Translations under genes and position numbers: made by a program | In this document: piece by piece, positions 1-8,822 of the stretch | Position numbering within the stretch: the stretch's first letter is position 1 | Layout of the letters: the number at the start of each line of letters is the position of its first letter | Source of the DNA: Desulfitobacterium hafniense DCB-2 | GTDB taxonomy: Bacteria; Bacillota; Desulfitobacteriia; Desulfitobacteriales; Desulfitobacteriaceae | Length of the DNA stretch: 64,000 bases | NCBI RefSeq assembly: GCF_000021925.1 | Contig: NC_011830.1 | Coordinates: forward strand, 4,747,001 to 4,811,000 | Reading direction: 5' to 3' | Notes under the pieces: model-generated | The model's input: only the letters and a program-made list of their open reading frames with translations | What the model was told of the DNA's origin: nothing | Database searches by the model: none

Positions 1-84
1 TTCCGTTTGACTTAATATAGATTCTATCTGCTCAGCAATAAACTTCGCACCATTATAGGTTCCCATCAGTATAGTAATCATCAT
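1..84 (-). CDS. glycosyltransferase family 2, N-terminal fragment (cut by window edge)
   Basis: Only the first 28 codons lie in the window. They read as a start with two Met codons followed by ITILMGTYNGAKFIAEQIES, the typical nucleotide-sugar binding start of family 2 (GT-A) glycosyltransferases. The ATG overlaps the TGA of the gene before it (ATGA), so the two are translationally coupled. It would add a sugar to a lipid-linked glycan on the inner face of the membrane. Sugar and linkage cannot be told from this fragment. Confidence 0.8.
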   Translation of the reverse strand, partial: MMITILMGTYNGAKFIAEQIESILSQTE

Positions 85-953
85 TTCCCCAACTTCAGCC
101 TGAGAATTGTCAGCGAACATTTTATTTTTACTCCACAATATACCAACGCTGAAACCAAAACACTATACTTGTCAACATAATGTTTTCTATAGAATATCAG
201 CATTGCGTTATAGAAGTGATGAACTACTTTCTGAGACTTCGTATGCAATCCGCTTTGTCCCTTTAGATGGGTTATGCTGGCTTTTCCGTAATAAATTACT
301 GAATAACCAAGCATTTTAACGCGATAGCAGAGATCCAAATCTTCACCGTACATAAAAAAATCCTCGTCAAACCCGCCCAATTTGTCAAATACAAAACGCG
401 GCATCATCAAAAATGAACCGGCTACGGAATCCACCTCACTTATAGAATCGTTTTCGATAAAGGTCTGACGATAAGCTCCATACTTTTTGTTTTTGGGGTA
501 TCTTTTATCTATTCCGCAGAAATAGTAGAGAGATGACATCGGTGTAGGAAACCCCCGTTTACATGCATGATCAAGACTTCCATCACTCAATAAAGTCCGG
601 GCACCAAGTGCTCCAACATTTGAGTGCTGTTGCATGTAGCGAAGACAAGCCTCCAATGTTCCCTTATGCATAATGGTATCATTATTAAGAAACAGGATAT
701 ACTTGCCCCGGGAATTGGCCACTCCAATATTGCATGCATTGCCAAATCCTTTATTCTTGACCCGACTGAGAACAGTTAGCTTGCCATTGACTCCGTCATA
801 TTCCTCTAATACGTCATTACTGTTATCCACTACTATAATTTCATAAGAAATCTGCGGTGCACAATCAGAGATTGAGCGCACGGTTTGGTCTGTGAGGCCT
901 TTGGCATTATAGTTTATGGTAATGATAGATAGCTCCACTTCTTTAATAAGCAT
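81..953 (-). CDS. glycosyltransferase family 2 (rhamnosyltransferase-like)
   Basis: A 290-residue GT-A enzyme. The N-terminus (LSIITINYNAKGL) is the sugar-nucleotide binding strand. FLNNDTIMHKG near residue 90 holds the DxD-like metal site, and GGFDEDFFMYGEDLDLCYR near residue 200 is the acceptor/catalytic region of WbbL-type rhamnosyltransferases. There is no signal peptide; the C-terminus has one hydrophobic stretch. It overlaps the end of the upstream sugar transferase by 11 bases and the next glycosyltransferase by 4, so these are one operon working on one lipid-linked polysaccharide. The family call is firm; rhamnose as donor is only a likeness. Confidence 0.88.
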   Translation of the reverse strand: MLIKEVELSIITINYNAKGLTDQTVRSISDCAPQISYEIIVVDNSNDVLEEYDGVNGKLTVLSRVKNKGFGNACNIGVANSRGKYILFLNNDTIMHKGTLEACLRYMQQHSNVGALGARTLLSDGSLDHACKRGFPTPMSSLYYFCGIDKRYPKNKKYGAYRQTFIENDSISEVDSVAGSFLMMPRFVFDKLGGFDEDFFMYGEDLDLCYRVKMLGYSVIYYGKASITHLKGQSGLHTKSQKVVHHFYNAMLIFYRKHYVDKYSVLVSALVYCGVKIKCSLTILRLKLGK

Positions 954-2334
954 TCCTATTCACAAACCCCTTAAATACAGTCATCACCAAGATCTTCAAA
1001 TCAAACATAAACGTCCAGTTCTCAATATAGTAGATATCACACTCAATCCTCTTGCGAATCGAAGTATCTCCCCGCCAGCCGTTGACCTGGGCCCAGCCGG
1101 TTATACCCGGTCTTACATGGTGCTTAACCATATATCGAGGGATCTTCTCCTTAAATTGTTCTACAAAAAAAGGACGCTCCGGCCTGGGTCCCACCAGACT
1201 CATATCCCCTTTAAAAACGTTCCAAAGCTGTGGCAGCTCATCTAAGCTGGTTTTACGCAATAAATTGCCAAGTCTTGTTTTGCGATCGTCATTTTCCGTA
1301 GTCCATTCCTTGTCCGATTCCTCAATAGATTGCTCCTTCATCGTCCGAAATTTGTACATCATAAAATTCTTCTTATTCAGCCCTACTCTCTCCTGAGAGA
1401 AAATGATAGGCCCCGGGGAATCGAGCTTAATCCCAATGATTATGATGAGAAATAAAGGTAAACAAACGACTAATCCGACAAAAGATACGGCAACATCAAA
1501 AACTCTCTTCGCAAATGCCTTTAAAAAGTTATCCAAGGGAACATGCCGTATGTTGATAAGAGGAATACCCTCTATCTCATCCATTTGGGGCTTGGCCGGG
1601 ATGAAGCGGGCATAATCCGGAACGATTTGAGTGCGGACACCACTTTTTTCACAGATCTTAATGATATTTCTGAAGAGGTCATAATCCTTAGTGCTGATGG
1701 TTATAAAGATCTCATCGATCTTACTTTCCATGATAATGTTTTCCAGATCGCTGATTGCGCCGGCTACTGTGACTCCGGCCAGTTTTTTACCTACGGCGGT
1801 ATTCTCGCCTACAATGCCCAGAATCTCATAGCCAAGGTAGCGGTTTTCTTGGAGGGCATTAACCAGCCTTTTGGCTAATCTGCCCGTACCGATAATGAGA
1901 ACATGCTTTTTGTTATACCCTTTTTCACGTATATTATTGAGTATTGCTCTGAGGGCCATCCGCTCAGCGATTGTAAGTGTACCAGTGAAAATTACAAAAT
2001 AAATAAGAACCTGGCGGGAGTAGTGGATCTCTTTGATGATATAGAGAAGTGTAAAGAGAATCATAGTGCTCAGAAAGTTAGCCTGTATGATCTTCCCCAC
2101 TTCAAAAGACAAGCTCTTTCTTCGCCTTGCCTCATAAAGACCCAACAAGTAGTAGAGAAAGAAATGCAAAGGAACCAGGAGGACAAGGGTTGGAACATAG
2201 CTTTCAAACTTTAGATGGCTTCCTTCATAATTCGCAAACCTGAGCCAATACGCCAACGCCAAGGCTATGACTACGATAGCCAGATCAAGAATGACTTGAA
2301 TCATATTCAGCGTTTTCTGGTTTTCCCTGATCAT
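943..2334 (-). CDS. WcaJ-type undecaprenyl-phosphate sugar phosphotransferase
   Basis: A 463-residue polytopic membrane enzyme that starts polysaccharide synthesis by moving a sugar phosphate from a UDP-sugar to undecaprenyl phosphate. Four N-terminal membrane helices (about residues 10-126) are followed by a CoA-binding-like Rossmann domain (VLIIGTGRLAKRLVNAL near 145). A further hydrophobic hairpin near 275 leads into the catalytic bacterial sugar transferase domain with DSPGPIIFSQERVG, MMYKFRTM, the DE pair in TSLDELPQLWNVF and SLVGPRPERP. It is the first gene of the minus-strand unit ahead of two glycosyltransferases. Glucose-1-P or galactose-1-P are the usual substrates; which one is used is not visible. 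Confidence 0.92.
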   Translation of the reverse strand: MIRENQKTLNMIQVILDLAIVVIALALAYWLRFANYEGSHLKFESYVPTLVLLVPLHFFLYYLLGLYEARRRKSLSFEVGKIIQANFLSTMILFTLLYIIKEIHYSRQVLIYFVIFTGTLTIAERMALRAILNNIREKGYNKKHVLIIGTGRLAKRLVNALQENRYLGYEILGIVGENTAVGKKLAGVTVAGAISDLENIIMESKIDEIFITISTKDYDLFRNIIKICEKSGVRTQIVPDYARFIPAKPQMDEIEGIPLINIRHVPLDNFLKAFAKRVFDVAVSFVGLVVCLPLFLIIIIGIKLDSPGPIIFSQERVGLNKKNFMMYKFRTMKEQSIEESDKEWTTENDDRKTRLGNLLRKTSLDELPQLWNVFKGDMSLVGPRPERPFFVEQFKEKIPRYMVKHHVRPGITGWAQVNGWRGDTSIRKRIECDIYYIENWTFMFDLKILVMTVFKGFVNRNAY

Positions 2335-2673
2335 CTACTTCTCTCCGATAATTATCTTTAGTTCTTCTTTCCTATTCGACAATTACACAGAAAATCCTTT
2401 TCCTTTTACAGCACATATTAAATGTGTCGATTTTTGAAGGATTTAACTTTCTCACGTAGAAGATACATTGTATCATTATTTTAAGAATCAAGAGTCATAA
2501 ATTCCCGGATAAACCAAGTAACTAATGCAAGGGGGGCAGTAAGCGTAATATTAGAAACCCTATTATCAGGGGCGAGCTTAGGAAGAAAAATTGTAGCCCT
2601 TAATTCTTAATATCCCCATATCATTCAAACTGATATGGATAGATATTACTTACCAAATTCAAGGAGGATTCTT
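2335..2673. promoter_or_regulatory. divergent intergenic region with an inverted repeat
   Basis: This AT-rich gap separates the sugar transferase (minus) from the CWB2 protein (plus), so it must hold promoters for both. An 8-base inverted repeat, CCATATCA at 2616-2623 and TGATATGG at 2631-2638, lies about 36 bases before the plus-strand start and could be an operator or a leader hairpin. The ribosome site AGGAGG at 2663-2668 fixes the ATG at 2674. I saw no confident -35/-10 pair and no small gene. Confidence 0.4.
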
Positions 2674-4386
2674 ATGAAGAAAAGATATTCAAGATCTTTA
2701 TTATGTTTTTTGTTGGTTTTTTCACTTTTATTTATAAGTATTCCCGTATTTGCGGATACTGCATCCACATCAATAAGTCTGGATAAAAGCACGATAGTAC
2801 TTACCGTTGGCCAAACCGACACCTTAACTGCAACCGTCCTTCCCGCAGGTACTCCTACTCAAAACCTAACCTGGATATCTTCCAATCCGAATGTAGTCAA
2901 AGTCTTTAATGGGCTTCTTATGGCTCTCAATGAAGGAACCGCTTATATCAACGTTATGAATCCTTTCGGGAACAGTAATTACGCTTCATGTTATGTTATT
3001 GTTAAGAAACCTGATTCAACAATGGAAATCAATAAAACATCTTCTGTTCTTAGCGTCGGTTCCACAGAAACCTTAACCGTCACTATTTCGCCCAGTCAAG
3101 CAGTCCATTGGACATCCTCGAATCCCGAGGTTGTTCAAGTGTTCAACGGAGTATTGATGGCTCAAAAGCTTGGCACAGCGGTGATCACAGCAACGGCAGC
3201 TGACGGTTCGAAAAGTGTAACATGTACCGTCACAGTCAATGATGCTCCGGCCACAATCACTTTAAATAAAAGCAAGGCTACATTATCTATCGGCAAATCC
3301 ACGACCTTAACTGCTAATATTGCGCCGGCGCTTCCCTCCAATACTTATTTAATGTGGCAATCCTCTAACCCTGGTATAGTGTCTGTATCCGGAGGCGTAA
3401 TAACGGGAGTCTCTTTAGGAAGTGCCGTTATTACAGCCATTGCTTCTGACGGTTCATGCAGTGCCACATGTGAAGTTACTGTAACCGCCACAGGTATTAA
3501 TGCTATCAGACTGGGCGGAGCCAACAGATATGAAACTTCAGTTCAAATCGCCAAACAAGGGTGGCCAAACGGCTCAGCTTATATCGTTTTGGCAACTGGG
3601 AATAATTATCCCGATGCCTTAAGCGCTGCTCCATTAGCTCTGAAATACAATGCTCCCATTTTACTTACAGATAAAACACTTCCCCAAGTCACCTTAAATG
3701 AAATCACCCGTTTAAAGCCCACTCAAATCTTTATCTGCGGCGGTACTGGTGCTATATCTAAAACTATCGAAAATCAACTCAATGGTATGGGAATCCTCAC
3801 GGAAAGGCTTGAAGGTAAGGATCGCTATGAAACTTCTGTCGCTATCGCTAGAAAATTAGGCTCGACGTCAGGAGAGTTAGTGCTTGTTAACGGTTTTGAA
3901 TGGTCCGATGCCTTATCCATCTCCCCCATTGCCGCGAAAAAAGGCATCCCCATCTTATTGACAGATAAAAGTACCTTCCCTGACTCTGTAAAATCATTTG
4001 TTAGCTCCAACAACTTCTATACAACCTATGTCCTGGGCGGTACAGATCTCATTAGCAATCAAGTTAAAAACCAACTTCCCGGTTCAGAACGAATCGATGG
4101 TGCTAACAAATACGAAAGAAACGTTAATATCCTTAAAAAGTTCGAAGATAGTCTGGATCTGGAAAAAATCTGCATCGCTACGGGGGCTGCTTTTCCCGAT
4201 GCCCTCTCCGGCTCAGTGCTTGCAGCGAACCTGTCCTCCGCTATTGTACTGGTGGATAATAGTAGCCTAAAATCCGTAACCACTCAATATTCAACTAAGT
4301 CTCTCCAACAAGCTAATGATGTTTATGTGTTTGGACTCCAGGGCGTTGTCAGTGACACTTTGGTCAATAAACTATTTACCAGGTAG
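2674..4386 (+). CDS. surface protein with Ig-like (BIG2) domains and CWB2 repeats
   Basis: A 570-residue secreted protein. A signal peptide (basic start, hydrophobic core, likely cut after VFA near residue 27) precedes three bacterial Ig-like group 2 domains (about 28-280). Each has the recurring SVGSTETLTVTISP and WTSSNPEVV patterns. Then come three CWB2 repeats (about 285-570) with the GGANRYETSVQIAKQGWP, NNYPDALSAAPLA and ICGGTGAIS signatures. CWB2 repeats anchor proteins non-covalently to an anionic wall polymer; the Ig-like part projects outward. I chose ATG 2674 over an in-frame start 39 bases upstream because AGGAGG sits just before it and the signal peptide starts there. A strong terminator follows. 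Confidence 0.92.
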   Translation: MKKRYSRSLLCFLLVFSLLFISIPVFADTASTSISLDKSTIVLTVGQTDTLTATVLPAGTPTQNLTWISSNPNVVKVFNGLLMALNEGTAYINVMNPFGNSNYASCYVIVKKPDSTMEINKTSSVLSVGSTETLTVTISPSQAVHWTSSNPEVVQVFNGVLMAQKLGTAVITATAADGSKSVTCTVTVNDAPATITLNKSKATLSIGKSTTLTANIAPALPSNTYLMWQSSNPGIVSVSGGVITGVSLGSAVITAIASDGSCSATCEVTVTATGINAIRLGGANRYETSVQIAKQGWPNGSAYIVLATGNNYPDALSAAPLALKYNAPILLTDKTLPQVTLNEITRLKPTQIFICGGTGAISKTIENQLNGMGILTERLEGKDRYETSVAIARKLGSTSGELVLVNGFEWSDALSISPIAAKKGIPILLTDKSTFPDSVKSFVSSNNFYTTYVLGGTDLISNQVKNQLPGSERIDGANKYERNVNILKKFEDSLDLEKICIATGAAFPDALSGSVLAANLSSAIVLVDNSSLKSVTTQYSTKSLQQANDVYVFGLQGVVSDTLVNKLFTR

Positions 4387-4445
4387 TTTAAGAGCCCCCC
4401 CTAAACGATTGGCTTTTATAAAGTTTGACTCTATTTGCAACACAC

Positions 4446-4492
4446 AACAGCCCCCTATGGTAGATGCTTGCCGTCTATCATAGGGGGCTGTT
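4446..4492. terminator. rho-independent terminator
   Basis: A 19-base stem (AACAGCCCCCTATGGTAGA against its near-complement ending GGGGGCTGTT) with a loop of about nine bases and a short T/A-rich tail lies 60 bases after the CWB2 gene. One G-U wobble is the only irregular pair. It abuts the transposase remnant, so an insertion-sequence end is a weaker alternative reading. Confidence 0.75.
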
Positions 4493-4502
4493 ATTATGAG
4501 AC

Positions 4503-5610
4503 CTACTTTTTCAGATTGATGAACAAGACGAACTGCGTACAAAAGGGCATTCTAAGGAGCATCGCTCTGATCCAATTGTTCAAATAGGGTTATTTATGGA
4601 TACTCACGGGATACCGATTACATATAGACTTTTTCCAGGCAATACCCTAGATAAGCAAACTCTAATTCCTATGCTTGGAATTATTCAGCGCGAATTTTCC
4701 CTGGGTAGAATCATTGTGGTTGCCGATAAGGGCATGACTAATGGAGATAATATTGCCTATGCTCTTGCAGCCAAAAATGGTTATGTACTTAGCTACTCCA
4801 TCCGGGGTGCGGATAAAAGTTGTAAAGATTATGTGCTTGATCAAACTGGATATGTCGTTAAGAATGAGGAGTTTAAAATTAAGTTTAGGCTTTATCCTAG
4901 AGAAATCTCCGTCTCAACAACAGGTGGTAAGAAAAAAATTCAGGTGGACGAGAAACAAGTTGTTTCTATGGCACGAAATATGCTGCCAAAGCTAAGGCGG
5001 AACGGGCAGGGGCGATAGCAAAGGCAAAAGATCTTATTAACATCCTAGTAAATACTCTCAGTCGACTTCCATGGGAGCCGTTAAGTATGTAAAGAGCTTA
5101 ACCTTCGATCCTAAAACATGTGTGGTTCTAAAGGATGTAAAACAATTACTGCGCTTTATTGAGGAGAAGCTAGAACAAGAGGATGCACTTGATGGCTATT
5201 ATGCGATTGTAACGAGCGAATACAAGGAATCCGATGAACGTATTATAGAAATTTATCGAGGTCTATGGAAAATCGAAGAGTCATTTAAGATCACCGAGAG
5301 CGATTTTGAAACTAGGCCAATCTATTTATCCAGAGAAGAGCATATTCGATCTCACTTTCTTACATGCTTTGTAGCACTGGTCATCGCAAGCGTATTAGCG
5401 TATCGAATGAAGGGAAAGCACTCTGTTAGTGCTATTATAGAAAGCCTAGAAAAGTGTTCTTGCAGCCATAATCAGAAGAACTATTATTTATTTGATTACT
5501 ATGACGAGATACTCGCTGACATAGGACAAGAGTTTAACATCGACTTCGGAAGAAAATGCATGTCTCTTGGAGAGTTGAAAAAAACTTTGGGGAAAGTTAA
5601 AAAAGGCTAA
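4503..5610 (+). pseudogene. IS1634-like transposase remnant, 5' truncated with two frameshifts
   Basis: Three reading-frame pieces together give the middle and C-terminal part of a DDE transposase of the IS1634 (IS4-like) group. Homology begins near 4509 (FQIDEQDELRTKGHSKEHRS) and continues through DTHGIPITYRLFPGNTLDKQ and VVADKGMTNGDN (second catalytic Asp) to 4960. About one base is missing near 4965, after which the reading continues as YGTKYAAKAKAERAGA in another frame. Two extra bases near 5043 shift it again into NPSKYSQSTSMGAVKYVK. The last piece (to 5610) has YRGLWKIEESFKIT with the catalytic Glu. The N-terminal third is gone and I see no clear terminal repeats, so the element is dead. 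Confidence 0.85.
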
Positions 5611-5637
5611 TTCTCACTACAACTTTGCGACATAAAA

Positions 5638-5684
5638 AAGGAGCCCTAATCCCAGCATTCATGCGGGTTTAGGGCTCCTCTTTT
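5638..5684. terminator. bidirectional terminator
   Basis: Stem AGGAGCCCTAA / TTAGGGCTCCT with A-run on one side and CTTTTG on the other, between the transposase remnant and the end of the minus-strand O-antigen ligase-like gene. It can stop transcripts from both sides. Confidence 0.8.
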
Positions 5685-5733
5685 GTCTATTAATTGCAAA
5701 AGTAAGGTTATCAGAGAACATCTTCAAAAATAT

Positions 5734-7560
5734 CTATACACTACCTGTCCTTTTGCTGATGATGTGATTGACACTAACACCTAGCCCTAAGAGGACCCAA
5801 AATACGGGAGCGACGGATACGACGCTATCGTTAAAGAAAGCAGCCCCCAGATAGCCGACGATTGCAACAAAAACGGCTACTCCGGCCTGGGAAAGAAAAC
5901 TATCGAAGGGATTAGAGACATATAAACGAAAGCACCTGAATAAATAGTTGCCTACTAAGAAAAGAAAAGCGAGCAAGGATATTACTCCCGTATTAATGGC
6001 TATTTGCAGGTAAAGATTATGAGGTTTGTCTACTACTTGCCACATGTCGCCATGGTAAGCATACATTTTGCCAATGATGTCATGTTGTGGAAAAGCTATG
6101 GCAAAGGTATCTGGGCCATAACCAAAAATCAGGGAGTTTTTCAACAAGGGTAATGATCTCGACCAAATGTATCCTCTTGAGGAACCAATCCGCTCATTAC
6201 CTTCAAAGCCCCAAGCCTCCACTGGTTCGAGACTGACTTCATTTCCTTTATTATCGATTAGGGAAATTCGATCTGGCTTTAGATCGAATACTAGAAGGAT
6301 ATTTCCTTTTACCAGATTCAGTATACGATTGTTATCGATTCGGCCATAGCTCAGTCTGTAGTCTTTATAAGCTGGGTTGTGAATAGTTATCTTTCCGTTG
6401 CTCGAGTCGTAACTCGTCTCTAGTGGAATACCATTGCCATCTGTGAAAGCCAAGGCGTCATCTGCAAAGACAAAGTTAAGGGTTTCGGATGGGGTTACAA
6501 TTGTGCCCTGATTCCCGCTGGTTTTAAGTTCTTTAAGGGGTATGCTTTCACTACCGGGTGCAGTGTTCTCTTCCATGCCAATCAGTATTTTTGCATCTGT
6601 GAAAAGGGACGATACCCTTGTACCAATATATCCATTAGAAATTTGATTAAGGCCGATAAATAGGGCAAGGACAATTATAAGGCCGGCCGCAAAATATTTC
6701 CAATACTTCTTGATAATCTTGTTAATGGCAATGAGTAGCACTATAAACGCAAAGGCGACCCCTATGATTCCCGAACGGGCATTACTGCCAAGCCAGACAA
6801 TACCCATCAATAAAGTCATCAGTCCCATGGCGATCTTAAAGGATTTGCTCTTGGTCAAGATAAATAGGGTAAAGCAAAGAGGAAAGAGCATTGCCGCGTA
6901 ACTTCCAACATAGTTGTAGTGAAAAAGTGTAGCGTAAATAACGTATTTATCGAATTGAAATTCCAAATCATTAGCAATATGCTTGTATTGTTCAGGTAAA
7001 AATAAGCTTTTGACAAAATCCATCTTAAAAGGGTCATATCCTAGGTATTGAAAAAGCCCAATAATTCCAACGGCAAAGGCGCCTATCATTAAGGCTCCCA
7101 GCAAATATTGCACATGGCTTTCCTTTTGGATTAGGGCTATCGTGATTAAAAAGATAACTAAGTACGCTATTAAGACATAAACACCTTCATAGCGATCCGG
7201 ATAACCGGACAAAGCCACTGCACGATAATCAGAAATGATCGTGGAGCCAACTATAAAGAGTAGATAGACCCCAATAACTAGGTAGAATTGTTTTAACTCT
7301 TTTTTAAGGAGATTAGGGTCATTCTGAAAAGCCCTTACCACAACCATAAACAAGCCAAGGGCGGCAGCAATAATTAGCCACATTCCTTTATAATAAGAGA
7401 AAAAATCATAGTTTTCCGTTACACCAGTCCAAGTATCGTAGCTGGCACCTGTCAATGGTACTACTTTCAAATATACGATTAGAGGTAAGACTGTCACTAC
7501 AAACATAATAGGCAATAAATAGTACCATTTGGCATAGTTATCATACTTCTTTGTTCTCAC
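5734..7560 (-). CDS. O-antigen ligase/polymerase (Wzy-like) membrane protein
   Basis: A 608-residue protein with roughly a dozen hydrophobic segments. NARSGIIGVAFAFIVLLIA (near residue 262) is the conserved helix of the O-antigen ligase/Wzy superfamily. A large hydrophilic, beta-like segment (about 315-475) is inserted between helices and would lie outside the membrane, followed by GYGPDTFAIAFPQHD and KPHNLYLQIAINTG, the usual outer loop with a conserved His. Such proteins join or polymerise lipid-linked glycans on the outer membrane face. I chose GTG 7560 because GAGGAGG lies just before it and overlaps the previous gene's stop. It is last in a run with surface proteins, which suggests glycosylation or display of those proteins or their polymer. 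Confidence 0.85.
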   Translation of the reverse strand: MRTKKYDNYAKWYYLLPIMFVVTVLPLIVYLKVVPLTGASYDTWTGVTENYDFFSYYKGMWLIIAAALGLFMVVVRAFQNDPNLLKKELKQFYLVIGVYLLFIVGSTIISDYRAVALSGYPDRYEGVYVLIAYLVIFLITIALIQKESHVQYLLGALMIGAFAVGIIGLFQYLGYDPFKMDFVKSLFLPEQYKHIANDLEFQFDKYVIYATLFHYNYVGSYAAMLFPLCFTLFILTKSKSFKIAMGLMTLLMGIVWLGSNARSGIIGVAFAFIVLLIAINKIIKKYWKYFAAGLIIVLALFIGLNQISNGYIGTRVSSLFTDAKILIGMEENTAPGSESIPLKELKTSGNQGTIVTPSETLNFVFADDALAFTDGNGIPLETSYDSSNGKITIHNPAYKDYRLSYGRIDNNRILNLVKGNILLVFDLKPDRISLIDNKGNEVSLEPVEAWGFEGNERIGSSRGYIWSRSLPLLKNSLIFGYGPDTFAIAFPQHDIIGKMYAYHGDMWQVVDKPHNLYLQIAINTGVISLLAFLFLVGNYLFRCFRLYVSNPFDSFLSQAGVAVFVAIVGYLGAAFFNDSVVSVAPVFWVLLGLGVSVNHIISKRTGSV

Positions 7561-7571
7561 GGTTGTCCTCC

Positions 7572-8759
7572 TCAATTTGTGGTTTCGAGGCTGTTCCGTA
7601 AGCTGGCAGCTGCCGACATATAGTTGTTGATGTTCTGCAGCAAGGTGTACTGATCATTGAGGAGCTGATTTTGCAGTTCGATCATTTCAATGCTGCTTGA
7701 GGTTCCAACATCAATCTTCTTTTGCAAAATTTCAATATTAATCTGATCGGCTTCCACAGCCAGTTCCGCAGCTGCCAGGGAGTTTTCCAAAGACTTTAAA
7801 TTATTGTAAGCTATCCGCAGGGCCACTTCCTTATTCACCGACAAGCCTTCAAGGGTCGCTTTCTTATCTTCAACGCTGACCTGCAACTGGTCTGCCCCTG
7901 GATTGTCATAATAGAGAGCAATATCGTATTCGATATCCGTCAGTTTGATATCCTCTTCGTACCTTTGGACATCGTAGTCGTTGGCGATAGCTTGGGCCAG
8001 CTGTTCCTCGAACTTAGCATCATCAAATTTTGTATAAGCTATTAATTCCGAAGTCAGAATAACCTCACGCTGGAGATCAATACCTAGGTCCCTTTTTAAA
8101 CCAATCATTGAGCTGCTTATGTTGTTCTGAGTCGCCTTCAGAGCAGCCTCCAAGGAGCTTTTTTGGGCGTTTAAGCTGTAGATCTGAGACTGAATAGCCA
8201 GACCCAGATCGATCTGCAGATTAAGCTGCGCGATGTAAGTATCTACATTGCCCAGCTGAGTCTTAAGGTTCTTCTCCTGCTCCTGCAAAGCTAACACATC
8301 TTGATATTGATTGGTTATCTGGATCTTCAGACCTTTTAATTGTTCCTCCCGATCATGCTTCGCATTTTCCAGGATCCAGAGGGTTCGCAAGTGATTCAGC
8401 TTCCTCTCTCTCGCCGAATCTTCATCATTGATGGTGGGCAGAGCATTATGCCTAGCTAAGGCTTGTTGGTGTTGATAATCATAGATCGATATCTTACTAT
8501 CTGTCAGCTGTAAAGTAGTATTACCTGTCTCGATGGCTTTGAGGGCATCTTCCAGCGAGAGACGCAGAGCAGCCTTATTATCGTCACTCACTGAAGCCTT
8601 CTCTGTTCCCCCCACAGTCTCGCTAACCACAGCCGGCTCAACTGTACCGGAGCTCTGTTCCCCGGTCGCGGAACTTGAGTCCGCCAGGATACTATTGGTC
8701 GTGAAAATTAGCGAAGCCGCGAGCACCAAAGCCACTATCTTAAGCTGTATCTTTTTCAT
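7572..8759 (-). CDS. TolC-like (outer membrane efflux family) coiled-coil secreted protein
   Basis: A 395-residue protein with a signal peptide (MKKIQLKIVALVLAASLIFT, cut near residue 26). A Ser/Thr/Glu-rich stretch follows, then long amphipathic helices with the pattern of the outer membrane efflux family: LRLSLEDALKAIETGN, the hairpin with LALQEQEKNLKTQLG, and SSIEMIELQNQLLNDQYTLL near the C-terminus. Gram-negative TolC proteins are about 470 residues with a beta barrel, and I do not see a clear barrel here. The neighbour upstream is a second protein of the same kind. Its stop overlaps the ribosome site of the ligase-like gene. The fold is likely; the role in a Gram-positive envelope is unknown. 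Confidence 0.75.
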   Translation of the reverse strand: MKKIQLKIVALVLAASLIFTTNSILADSSSATGEQSSGTVEPAVVSETVGGTEKASVSDDNKAALRLSLEDALKAIETGNTTLQLTDSKISIYDYQHQQALARHNALPTINDEDSARERKLNHLRTLWILENAKHDREEQLKGLKIQITNQYQDVLALQEQEKNLKTQLGNVDTYIAQLNLQIDLGLAIQSQIYSLNAQKSSLEAALKATQNNISSSMIGLKRDLGIDLQREVILTSELIAYTKFDDAKFEEQLAQAIANDYDVQRYEEDIKLTDIEYDIALYYDNPGADQLQVSVEDKKATLEGLSVNKEVALRIAYNNLKSLENSLAAAELAVEADQINIEILQKKIDVGTSSSIEMIELQNQLLNDQYTLLQNINNYMSAAASLRNSLETTN

Positions 8760-8822
8760 ATTAGAACCTCCCTATCGCAGTTTTTTCGGTTTTTTCTTCA
8801 TCGCTTCGTCTTTTTTTGCTAA

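Noticed and set aside
4446..5684. Complete insertion sequence bounded by the two hairpins
   Set aside because: The hairpins at 4446-4492 and 5638-5684 are not related to each other, act as terminators, and the transposase N-terminus is missing.
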